Position numbers and translations under genes: made by a program. The notes under the pieces are model-generated. The model worked only from the letters and a program-made list of their open reading frames with translations. It had not been told where the DNA came from and did not search any database. Shown one piece after another: positions 39,800 through 48,272 of a DNA stretch of 64,000 nucleotides. The first letter of the stretch is position 1, and every line of letters starts with the position of its first letter. Source of the DNA: Rhizobium phaseoli (GTDB lineage: Bacteria; Pseudomonadota; Alphaproteobacteria; Rhizobiales; Rhizobiaceae). The DNA lies in assembly GCF_003985125.1 (NCBI RefSeq), contig NZ_ML133570.1:186001-250000 (forward strand), read 5' to 3'.

Positions 39800-42785
39800 G
39801 GATGCGGCCTCCTTCCTTGTCAAAGAACACCAGATCCGTCACCTCGACGGCGATCGTCCGGTCCGGCATCGGCACGTAGAGCGTCTCGCCCATCCGCGCC
39901 CGGCCACCGGCGACGAGCGCGAAGGCGATCGACCGGCCGCAGTTTTCCGACCAATAGGCCGAGGTGACGTGGCCGAGCATTGTCATCGGCTTCGGCTCGT
40001 TCGGGTTGGCGACGACCTGAGCGCCTTCCTCGAGCACCAGCTTCGGATCCTTGGTGATAAGCCCGACAAGCTGCTTGCGTCCCTCCTTGACGAGGTCCGG
40101 CCGCTGCAGGCCGCGAATGCCGACAAAGTCCTTCTTCTTCTTCGAAACGGCCCAGGCAACGCCCGCGTCATCAGGAGTAACCGTCCCGTCAGTATCCTGG
40201 CCGACGATGATGTAGCCCTTTTCGGCGCGCAGAACGTGCATCGTCTCCGTGCCGTAGACGCAAGCGCCGAGTGGTTCGGCATTGGCCCAGACGGCTTCGA
40301 GCACCGACTGGCCATAATCGGCCGGCACGTTGATTTCGAAACCGATTTCGCCGGTGAAGGAGACGCGGAAGAGCCGCGCCGGCACGCCGCAAACCGTGCA
40401 CTCGGCAACGCTCATATGCGGGAAGGCCTCGTTTGAGAGGTCGACGCCTTGGACCAGCGGCTCGACGATCGCGCGCGCCTTCGGTCCCTGCACGGCAATG
40501 ACGGCCCATTGCTCGGTGACCGAGGTCAGCCATACCTTCAGGTCCGGGAATTCCGTCTGCAGGTAATCTTCCATGTGGTGAAGAACGCGCGGCGCTCCGC
40601 CGGTCGTCGTCGTGACATGGAAACGGTCCTCGGCCAGTCGCCCGACGACGCCGTCGTCATAAACGAAGCCGTCTTCGCGGGTCATGATGCCGTAGCGGGC
40701 CTTCCCCGGCTTCAGCGTATCCCAGGCATTGGTGTAGATGAGGTTGAGGAACTTCGCCGCATCCGGCCCCACCACTTCGATCTTGCCAAGCGTCGAAGCG
40801 TCGAAAATACCAGCCGACTCTCGGGCCGTGCGGCATTCGCGCGCGACCGCCTGATGCATGTTCTCGCCGGCACGCGGATAGAACCAGGCGCGTTTCCAGT
40901 TGCCGACATCTTCGAAAACGGCGCCATGGGCTTCTTCCCAGCCATGCAGCGGTGTCTTGCGCGTCGGATCGAACAGCGGTCCGCGCGAATGGCCGATCAG
41001 CGTGCCGTAGGTGACCGGCGTGTAGGGCGCGCGGAAGGTGGTGAGACCGACCTGCGGGATTTCCTTGCCGAGCATTTCGGCTGCGATCGCCAGGCCGTGC
41101 ATGTTCGAAAGCTTGCCCTGGTCCGAGGCCATTCCATTCGTCGTAAAGCGCTTGATGTGCTCGATCGAATGCATGCCCTCGCGCACGGCAAGGCGGATAT
41201 CCTTGGCACAGACATCGTGCTGGAAGTCGATGAAGGCCTTGGCGTTGGTTTTCGGCCCGGCGCCTTCGGCAGCACCGATCATGCCGCCTGTCCATTCGAA
41301 GGCCTGCTCGGCAGAAATTGCGATCTTCTCGCCGCGGCTTCCGCCGGTGGCCTGGGCCATCAGCTCGCCGGCGGCAAGCGATTCCTCGATCGTCTGCTGC
41401 AGGTCGTCGGTGCCGTTGCAGGCGCCGACCGACAGGCAGTCCTGCGCGTAGGAGCCGGGCAGGAAGCGCTGGCTTTCAGCGTCGAAGGCGACTTTGCCGC
41501 GCGACTGCGAGAACAGATGCACGGACGGCGTCCAGCCGGCCGAAACCAGCAGTGCATCGACCGCGATCTTACGCGGCGAACCGCCGCCGTTGCGCGCCAC
41601 CGTCATCGACGAGATGCGCAGCCGCCCAGCGGTGTTGATGACCGACTGGCCGGCCAGGACATCGATACCGAGCGCACGCGCCTCCGCCAGCACCGCCGCA
41701 CCCGGCGCCTGCCTGACATCGACGATGGCGGCGATCGAGACACCTGCTCGTTTCAGATCGAAAGCCGCTTCATAGGCCGAATCGTGGGCCGTATAGATGC
41801 CGACATTGGTGCCGACAGCGACGCCGTAATGGTTGAGATAGGTCCGCGCCGCCGAGGCCAGCATGATGCCTGGCCGGTCGTTGTTCGGAAATACCATGTG
41901 CCGTTCGATCGCGCCGTTGGCGAGGACCACGCGCTTGGCCCGGACCTGCCAGAGCCGCTCGCGCGGCAGATCATGGGCCGGATTGGCCAAATGGTCGGTG
42001 ACGCGCTCGGCAAGACCGACGAAATTGTGGTTGTAGTAGCCGAAGGCCGTCGTGCGCAGCAGCACTTCGACATTGTCCATCGCCTTCAGCTGCGCCACGG
42101 TCCTCTGCGCCCAGGTGAAGCCGTCCTGCCCGTCGATCTTGGCGCCGGCATCATAGCGTAGCGCACCGCCCGCTTCCGGCTGCTCGTCGCAGAGGATTAC
42201 CCTGACGCCGGTCCGGGCCGCGGCCAACGCCGCTGACAGCCCGGCAACGCCGGCGCCGACCACCAGCACGTCGCAATGGGCGTAACGGCTGGCATAATGA
42301 TCCGGATCGCCTTCCTTCGGCGCAACACCGAGGCCGGCGGCGCGACGGATGAGCGGTTCATAGACGTGCTTCCAGGCGGCGCGCGGCCACATGAAGGTCT
42401 TGTAGTAGAAGCCGGCGGCAAAGAACGGCGACATCAGATTGTTGATGGCCCCGACATCGCGGGCAAGCGACGGCCAGCGATTCTGCGAGCTGACGATCAT
42501 GCCGTCGAAGACTTCCTGCACGGTGGCACGCACGTTCGGCTGCTTGCGTGCGGCATCGCGAGCGACGTCGATCAGGGCGTTCGGCTCCTCGGCGCCGGCC
42601 GACAGAATGCCGCGCGGCCGATGATACTTGAACGAACGGCCGACGAGATGCACGTCGTGAGCGATCAGCGCCGAGGCGACGCTATCGCCTTCGAGCGCCG
42701 TGTAACTTTTGCCGTCGAAGCTGAAGCGCGCGGTTTTGGCTGGCGTCAAGCGCCCCTTGCCGGCGATACGGTTGACGCCGCTCAT
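39792..42785 (-). CDS. soxA: sarcosine oxidase alpha subunit
   Basis: 997 residues, full length. The N-terminal ferredoxin-like domain (FSFDGKSYTALEGDSVASALIAHDV) is followed by an NAD-binding domain with CDVLVVGAGVAGLSAALAAARTG and a C-terminal aminomethyltransferase-like (GcvT) domain that binds tetrahydrofolate (FLNLIYTNAWDTLKPGKARYG, SFTGEIGFEINVPADYG). The complex oxidises sarcosine to glycine, transferring the methyl group to folate as 5,10-methylene-THF. Start overlaps the soxD stop (42782-42785). Confidence 0.95.
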   Translation of the reverse strand: MSGVNRIAGKGRLTPAKTARFSFDGKSYTALEGDSVASALIAHDVHLVGRSFKYHRPRGILSAGAEEPNALIDVARDAARKQPNVRATVQEVFDGMIVSSQNRWPSLARDVGAINNLMSPFFAAGFYYKTFMWPRAAWKHVYEPLIRRAAGLGVAPKEGDPDHYASRYAHCDVLVVGAGVAGLSAALAAARTGVRVILCDEQPEAGGALRYDAGAKIDGQDGFTWAQRTVAQLKAMDNVEVLLRTTAFGYYNHNFVGLAERVTDHLANPAHDLPRERLWQVRAKRVVLANGAIERHMVFPNNDRPGIMLASAARTYLNHYGVAVGTNVGIYTAHDSAYEAAFDLKRAGVSIAAIVDVRQAPGAAVLAEARALGIDVLAGQSVINTAGRLRISSMTVARNGGGSPRKIAVDALLVSAGWTPSVHLFSQSRGKVAFDAESQRFLPGSYAQDCLSVGACNGTDDLQQTIEESLAAGELMAQATGGSRGEKIAISAEQAFEWTGGMIGAAEGAGPKTNAKAFIDFQHDVCAKDIRLAVREGMHSIEHIKRFTTNGMASDQGKLSNMHGLAIAAEMLGKEIPQVGLTTFRAPYTPVTYGTLIGHSRGPLFDPTRKTPLHGWEEAHGAVFEDVGNWKRAWFYPRAGENMHQAVARECRTARESAGIFDASTLGKIEVVGPDAAKFLNLIYTNAWDTLKPGKARYGIMTREDGFVYDDGVVGRLAEDRFHVTTTTGGAPRVLHHMEDYLQTEFPDLKVWLTSVTEQWAVIAVQGPKARAIVEPLVQGVDLSNEAFPHMSVAECTVCGVPARLFRVSFTGEIGFEINVPADYGQSVLEAVWANAEPLGACVYGTETMHVLRAEKGYIIVGQDTDGTVTPDDAGVAWAVSKKKKDFVGIRGLQRPDLVKEGRKQLVGLITKDPKLVLEEGAQVVANPNEPKPMTMLGHVTSAYWSENCGRSIAFALVAGGRARMGETLYVPMPDRTIAVEVTDLVFFDKEGGRIHG

Positions 42786-43123
42786 TGCGCCTCTCCTTCC
42801 AGGGCTTCATATGTCTCGACAGGCGCATGTTTCTCGGCCGCAGCCCCAATCTCGGGCTTCGGCTCGCCTGCCTTGTAGGTCATGATGAACTTGTCGCTCA
42901 CCGTGTCGCGCGCGGCATTGAAGAAGCGCCCGCAGCCGTGAATATGCCGCCAGCGTTCGAAGATCAGCCCCTTCGGATTGTCGCGCAGAAAGAAATAGGC
43001 CTCGAATTCCTCATCCGATATCGAAGCCATGTTGGTGGGCCGCGCGATATGCGCGTCGCCCGCGCCACGGAATTCGAGCTCGGAGCGCTCTTCCTGGCAG
43101 TAAGGGCAATGGATCAGCAGCAT
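42782..43123 (-). CDS. soxD: sarcosine oxidase delta subunit
   Basis: 113 residues. The zinc-binding text LLIHCPYCQEERSELEF and the downstream WRHIHGCGRFFNAARDT supply three Cys and a His. YFFLRDNPKG is also typical. The C-terminal 25 residues are a longer tail than usual. It is separated from soxB by 109 bp that contain a palindromic repeat, whereas it overlaps soxA. Confidence 0.92.
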   Translation of the reverse strand: MLLIHCPYCQEERSELEFRGAGDAHIARPTNMASISDEEFEAYFFLRDNPKGLIFERWRHIHGCGRFFNAARDTVSDKFIMTYKAGEPKPEIGAAAEKHAPVETYEALEGEAQ

Positions 43124-43144
43124 GTGGGATTTCCTTCTCCTCCA

Positions 43145-43187
43145 CTTCTCCCCAGCGGGGAGAAGGTGCCTGAAAGACGGATGAGGG
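43145..43187. repeat. palindromic repeat inside the sox operon
   Basis: CTTCTCCCC-AGC-GGGGAGAAG (43145-43165), followed by GTGCC and the GGATGAGGGGGTGAG tail. This palindrome with its tail is a common dispersed intergenic sequence in rhizobia and relatives. It lies between soxB and soxD. Confidence 0.7.
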
Positions 43188-43232
43188 GGTGAGCGACGAA
43201 AGGAGCGAGCGTTAGCACGAAAGCACCCATCG

Positions 43233-44486
43233 TCAGTGCGCCACCGCCGCCGCAGCAGCCTCGTCGATCAGCCGGCCGCTGCGGAAACGCTCCAGCGTTA
43301 GGCCGGCGCTGAACTTGTGCGGTTCGTCGCGGGCGATAAGATGGGCGAAGAGATTGGCCGAGCCCGGCGTCGCCTTGAAGCCGCCGGTGCCCCAGCCGCA
43401 ATTGACGTAAAGCCCGGGAACCGGCGTCTTCGACTGGATCGCCGAACGATCCGGCGTGTTGTCGACGATGCCGCCCCATTGGCGCATCATCTTGACGCGC
43501 CGGAACATCGGGAAGAGCTCGCAGATGGCATCGAGCGTGTGGGTGATGATCTGCAGCCCGCCGGTCTGTGAGTAGGAATTGTATTGGTCGGTGCCGGCGC
43601 CGATGACGAGTTCTCCTTTGTCGGACTGGGAGATATAGGCATGAACCGTGTTTGACATGACGACGCATGGGAAGATCGGCTTCAGCGGCTCGGACACCAG
43701 CGCCTGCAGCGGGCTCGACTGCAGCGGCACCCGCACATCGGCCATTTTCATGATCGTCGTCGTGTGGCCGGCCGCCGACACGCCGACCTTTCTGGCGCCG
43801 ATGAACCCGCGCGTAGTCTCCACACCGGTCACGCGTCCATCGGGCGCACGCCGGATGCCGGTCACTTCGCAATTCTGGATGATATGGACACCGCGGTCCG
43901 ATGCTGCGCGGGCATAACCCCAGGCGACTGCATCATGCCGCGCCGTGCCGCCGCGCCGCTGGAGCGCCGCACCGTTGATCGGGTAGCGCGCGCTGGCGGA
44001 GATATCGAGCGGCGGGCAATAGGCCTTCGCCTGTTCCGGCGTCAGCCATTCATTGTCGATGCCGTAGAGCCGGTTGGCGTGGATATGCCGCTTGAAGGAC
44101 TGCTGGTCGTGAATATTGTGCGAGAGCATCATCACGCCGCGCGGCGAATACATCACATTGTAATTGAGCTCCTGCGATAGCCCCTCCCAGAGCTTCATCG
44201 AATGCTCGTAAATGTGCATGCTCTCTTCATAGAGATAGTTCGAGCGGATGATGGTGGTGTTTCGCCCGGTATTGCCGCCGCCGAGCCAGCCCTTCTCGAT
44301 CACCGCCACATTGGTGATGCCATGCTCCTTGGCGAGATAATAGGCGGCGCCCAGGCCGTGTCCGCCGGCGCCGATGATGACGACGTCGTATTCGGCGCGC
44401 GGTTCCGGCGACGTCCACTGCTTCTCCCAACCCCGATGACCGCGCAGGGCCTCTCGCGCCACGGCAAAAACCGAATATTTCCGCAT
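43233..44486 (-). CDS. soxB: sarcosine oxidase beta subunit
   Basis: 417 residues. FAD-binding motif DVVIIGAGGHGLGAAYYLAKEHG, GRNTTIIRSNYLYEES, and the covalent-flavin region GTARHDAVAWGYARAA where a His carries FMN in characterised enzymes. The C-terminal block CGWGTGGFKATPGSANLFAHLI closes the DAO fold. It is the oxidase subunit and the first gene of soxBDAG. Confidence 0.95.
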   Translation of the reverse strand: MRKYSVFAVAREALRGHRGWEKQWTSPEPRAEYDVVIIGAGGHGLGAAYYLAKEHGITNVAVIEKGWLGGGNTGRNTTIIRSNYLYEESMHIYEHSMKLWEGLSQELNYNVMYSPRGVMMLSHNIHDQQSFKRHIHANRLYGIDNEWLTPEQAKAYCPPLDISASARYPINGAALQRRGGTARHDAVAWGYARAASDRGVHIIQNCEVTGIRRAPDGRVTGVETTRGFIGARKVGVSAAGHTTTIMKMADVRVPLQSSPLQALVSEPLKPIFPCVVMSNTVHAYISQSDKGELVIGAGTDQYNSYSQTGGLQIITHTLDAICELFPMFRRVKMMRQWGGIVDNTPDRSAIQSKTPVPGLYVNCGWGTGGFKATPGSANLFAHLIARDEPHKFSAGLTLERFRSGRLIDEAAAAAVAH

Positions 44487-44747
44487 CCGCCTTCTTCTCC
44501 TTCGGGCAGGCTATTCTCCGTGCCCATACAAATCGCAAATCCAAATGCGGCACAACGGCTCTTTTGCGACGCGCGAGAGCTTTGGTTTTGACACTGAGCG
44601 ACATGATGTCGAAAAGCGCCCTGTTTCTCTGCCTCCGACGCCGCAGCGAATGCCGTGCACCGAGGTGGCATTAGCCCTCACCCAAGAGGGCGAGAAGACA
44701 AGCAGTTACTAAAATGTTAATTCTCGCCCCATTGCCGGGGTTCTTGC

Positions 44748-45797
44748 ATGATGTGGGGTCGGCGTTCATTCTTCCACGCGCTTTTCATCGCGTTTTGCAG
44801 CGCCCAGGTGGCGCTCGCCGCCGAGCCGGTCGGCCAGGCTGTCCTCATCAAGACCGAAGTCACCGGACAGGCCGGACCGATTGAGGTCAATACCAGCGTG
44901 CACCGCGACGAACGCATCAGGACGTCGCAATCCGGGCTCGGCCAGTTTGTGTTTCGTGACGGCACAAAGCTCGCAGTCGGCTGGGGTTCCTCCGTCGTTA
45001 TCGACAAATATGTCTTCGATGATTCCCAATCGGTCAGGAAACTCACCATCAGGGCGGCCAAGGGGACCTTCCGCTGGGTCAGCGGCAACTCGAAATCTTC
45101 GGCCTATCAAATCCTGACGCCGGCCGGCACGATCGGCGTGCGCGGCACCGCATTCGATTTCTATGTCGGTCCCGACGGCACCACCGCCGTCGTCCTCTTG
45201 AACGGCGCGGCCAACTTCTGCGGCCCCGGTGGCTGTCGCCAGCTGCAGCAACGCTGCGATTGCGTTGTCGCCAAACCGAATGGCGATATGACGGCAGCCG
45301 GCCGGGTCGATCGCAACGTTCTTGGCAGACTTGGGAACCAGCGTGCCCTGCCCTTCCTTTCCGGCAATCAACGGCTTTCCGGCGGCCTCGGCATGCTGGG
45401 CGGCTGCGGAATGGCCTCGCTGCTGCCGGAAAGAAGCGATCGGAGCCCGCCGCCGCCGGCAGCCACGCCCGCGCCGCAACGCCAGGATCCGCCGCAAACA
45501 CCTGTCGAGCCGCAGAAAGAACGGCCGAACAAGCCCGACACACCGCATCACGACAAGCCGCATCATGAGCACCATCACGACAAGCCGCATCACGACAGGC
45601 CGCATTACGATAGGCCGCATCATGATAGGCCGGATAAACCCGACGACCATGATGAGCATGACAAGCCGGGCCGCCACGAGCGCCATGACGACCACGGCGA
45701 GCATCATGGGGATGATGGGGACGACAACAGGGATCATCGCCGTCACGACTGGGATCGCAACCACGACAGAAGCTGGAATTTCAATCGCAGCCGCTGA
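44748..45797 (+). CDS. exported FecR-domain protein with His/Asp-rich tail
   Basis: 349 residues. Signal peptide (FFHALFIAFCSAQVALA), then a FecR-type beta domain (RDERIRTSQSGLGQFVFRDGTKLAVGWGSSVVID, AGTIGVRGTAFDFYVGPDG). A cysteine cluster CGPGGCRQLQQRCDC follows. The last 110 residues are low-complexity, built from HHDKPHHD/HHDRP repeats and many His, Asp, Arg; this tail could bind metal ions. Such proteins are often encoded beside CHASE2 adenylate cyclases, as here: the convergent neighbour ends 7 bp away. Periplasmic. Confidence 0.8.
   Translation: MMWGRRSFFHALFIAFCSAQVALAAEPVGQAVLIKTEVTGQAGPIEVNTSVHRDERIRTSQSGLGQFVFRDGTKLAVGWGSSVVIDKYVFDDSQSVRKLTIRAAKGTFRWVSGNSKSSAYQILTPAGTIGVRGTAFDFYVGPDGTTAVVLLNGAANFCGPGGCRQLQQRCDCVVAKPNGDMTAAGRVDRNVLGRLGNQRALPFLSGNQRLSGGLGMLGGCGMASLLPERSDRSPPPPAATPAPQRQDPPQTPVEPQKERPNKPDTPHHDKPHHEHHHDKPHHDRPHYDRPHHDRPDKPDDHDEHDKPGRHERHDDHGEHHGDDGDDNRDHRRHDWDRNHDRSWNFNRSR
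45546..45632 (+). repeat. 15-bp tandem repeat in the FecR-protein gene
   Basis: Units of the form CATCACGACAAGCCG / CATCATGATAGGCCG, about five copies with one irregular insertion, encoding HHDKP/HHDRP. Length may vary between strains. Confidence 0.8.
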
Positions 45798-45803
45798 GAC
45801 CCC

Positions 45804-47975
45804 TCAATCAGCCGTCTTCTCGATGTCCTCGGACATGTCCCGGAAGTGGTCGGTCCTGGCAGAAATCCGCTGGTAAAACTCCGTCAAGCCGCCGATCACC
45901 TGCGCCGCTCCGAGTTTCGCGGTCCCGACAAGCTTGCGCGTGTTCCTCGAATGCGAATGCAAAGCCTGGATCAGCTGCCGGTGAACGATATCGAGTGCGG
46001 CAAATTCCCGGGATGCCGCGACGCGCTCATTGCCGACCACCGCGAGGATCTTCGTTCGGCTGCTCTTGCCCTTGAGCGGGATGGCGCCAGCCTCGACCAG
46101 CGCCATGGTCTGCACCAGCTTTGCCGTGCTGTCGGATATCAGAATATCGAAGCCGACCTCCTTGCAGCAGGATTCGATGCGCGCCGCGACATTGACGGCA
46201 TCGCCGACCGCCGAATAGTTGAAGCGCGTTTTGGCACCCATATTGCCGACGCAGGCAAGGCCGGTATGGATGCCGATGCCGATGCCGACCTGTTGCCCGA
46301 GCCCAAAACCGAAAGCGTCGCCGGCATTCAATTCGGCCAGCGTTTCGCGCATGGCAAGTGCGGCGCGAACCGCCTTTGTCGCATGATCGGTCACATCGAT
46401 GGGCGCATTCCAGAACGCCATGATCGAATCGCCGATGAATTTGTCGAGCGTGCCTTCATTGGCCACCACATGGCGGCTCAGCGCATCGAGCAGCGTGTTC
46501 AGGAACCTGACGACCTCGGCCGGCGCCAGTCGCTCGCTGATCTCGGTGAAGTTCCTGACATCGACGAACATGACGGTCAGTTCGCGGTCGTCGCCGCCGA
46601 GCCGCAATGCATCGCGGGTATGCTCGATGCGATGGAGCAGCGACGGCGACAGATAGTGCCCGAAGGCGCGTCGCACCGCGCGCCGCTCCCGGTCGATCAC
46701 CAGGATCCTGAACGAGGTCGCGGCAAAATGGGTGATCGATCCGCTGATGATCGGAGCCAGCGGATCGAAGAGAAGGCCCCCATAGAGAAACGACAACCAG
46801 GACGCCACCAGCGCCATTGCCGTGATCAGCAGACCGCAGATCAGAGCAACGGCGGGACTGACGAAGGTCGTCACCACGACGAGCAGAAATCCGAGCACCG
46901 CGATGACAAGGATTTCCAGCCCGTCCGCCCAATCGGGCCGCGACAGGAACTGGCCGGAGAGAATCTGCTCGACGGCCTGCGCATGCAGCGAAACGCCGGG
47001 GACATTCTCGCCGAGCGCAGTGACGCGAATATCCTGCAGGCCGGCGGCCGAAGTCCCGACGAAAATGATGCTGCCGTTGACGGCGGCCGCGACGTCGGGG
47101 CTGACACCTGCACCGGCGAGCACCTGGCGGGCAGATATATATCGCTCGGCCCGGTCGGGCGTGACATAGAGCCAGAGTTCGCCAGCCGCCGTCAGCGGCA
47201 CGACGAAGTCGCCGATCTTTGCCGATGTCATCACGCCGGCGCGGTCGGGCGCGCCCGACAGCACATAGGTCGAGACCCCTTGGGCGACCCGCAGCGCCTC
47301 GATCGCCAGATTCGGATAGAGTTGCTCGCCATCGGTCAGGAACAGCGGAACTGCACGAACCACAGGCGAGGGATTGCCGGGATTGAGGCTGATATGGCCA
47401 AGCCCTGCTGCATTGGCCTCCAGTTGCGGCCTGAGCGGCGTCGAAGCGCTGAGAAACGGCGGAGCCGAGACCGGGCTTTCTCCGGTGAAGGCGAAGCCGG
47501 CCTTGACGGGCGGCCGGTATCCGCCTTCGTTGGACAAGCCGAAGCCGAGCACGACGGGTTTGCCGGCAATCGAACCGGCGAATATCTCGTCGTTGTCAGG
47601 CAATTTCTCAGCCAGCACCGGATCGACCCCGGCGACCTCGCGAACGACATTGCGCGGCGACAGCCTGTCCGGCTCGGCGAAAAGAACATCGAAGGCGATG
47701 GCGGCGGCCCCCATTTGCGAGAGCCTGTCCACCAGCAGGGCCAGCCTGTCCCGCGGCCACGGCCACTGGCCGAATTCGCGCAGCGAAGCCTCGTCGATGT
47801 CGACCACGCGGACCGGCATCGGTTCGAAGCTTCTCGGGACCAGCCGCTGATATTCGTCGAAGGTCACCCCGCGGATCAGCTTGAAAATCCCGGGATCGTC
47901 CGCCCGCAGCATCGTCAGCGCCGCCACGATCGCCAGGCCGATAACCACACCGATTTGCTGCGCGCGCGTCATCAT
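45804..47975 (-). CDS. CHASE2-domain class III adenylate cyclase
   Basis: 723 residues. One N-terminal helix, a periplasmic CHASE2 domain (VRVVDIDEASLREFGQWPWPRDRLALLVDRL, IAFDVLFAEPDR), then three close membrane helices (ILVIAVLGFLLVVVTTFV; ALICGLLITAMALVASWLSF; the next at ISGSITHFAATSF), and a C-terminal cyclase: LTVMFVDVRNFTEIS (metal Asp), LDKFIGDSIMAFW (substrate Lys, second Asp) and SAVGDAVNVAARIE (Asp, Asn, Arg). All catalytic residues are present, with the Lys/Asp pair that favours ATP. Convergent with the FecR-domain gene and divergent from another cyclase. Confidence 0.9.
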   Translation of the reverse strand: MMTRAQQIGVVIGLAIVAALTMLRADDPGIFKLIRGVTFDEYQRLVPRSFEPMPVRVVDIDEASLREFGQWPWPRDRLALLVDRLSQMGAAAIAFDVLFAEPDRLSPRNVVREVAGVDPVLAEKLPDNDEIFAGSIAGKPVVLGFGLSNEGGYRPPVKAGFAFTGESPVSAPPFLSASTPLRPQLEANAAGLGHISLNPGNPSPVVRAVPLFLTDGEQLYPNLAIEALRVAQGVSTYVLSGAPDRAGVMTSAKIGDFVVPLTAAGELWLYVTPDRAERYISARQVLAGAGVSPDVAAAVNGSIIFVGTSAAGLQDIRVTALGENVPGVSLHAQAVEQILSGQFLSRPDWADGLEILVIAVLGFLLVVVTTFVSPAVALICGLLITAMALVASWLSFLYGGLLFDPLAPIISGSITHFAATSFRILVIDRERRAVRRAFGHYLSPSLLHRIEHTRDALRLGGDDRELTVMFVDVRNFTEISERLAPAEVVRFLNTLLDALSRHVVANEGTLDKFIGDSIMAFWNAPIDVTDHATKAVRAALAMRETLAELNAGDAFGFGLGQQVGIGIGIHTGLACVGNMGAKTRFNYSAVGDAVNVAARIESCCKEVGFDILISDSTAKLVQTMALVEAGAIPLKGKSSRTKILAVVGNERVAASREFAALDIVHRQLIQALHSHSRNTRKLVGTAKLGAAQVIGGLTEFYQRISARTDHFRDMSEDIEKTAD

Positions 47976-48272
47976 CTCACCGGCTGTCCCTCCCGCGGCC
48001 GACGAAGCGGCCTGCGTCTGCCGGCAGACAGGCTACGCCGCTTTCGGCCCGAATGCCATTCACGGACGCGTCCAGGACGCTCCGTTTTCGACCTCCTGCC
48101 CTTCGTCTTTCCACTCAGCCGATAAGGAGCGCCTTCAATCAGCCCGCGGCCGTGATTTTGGCGGGGCTTTTACCGGGATGACAAGGCTTCGACCTTGCCG
48201 GGCGCCCGGCGAAATGTTCTTTTACCGATTTAAAATCGCATGCTTTTTTTCGAGAGAAGGGGAAGGGTCGCC

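Noticed and set aside
44766..45764. Minus-strand frame rich in Met/Val/Ile
   Set aside because: Complement of the His/Asp-rich repeat tail of the FecR protein; composition is an artefact.
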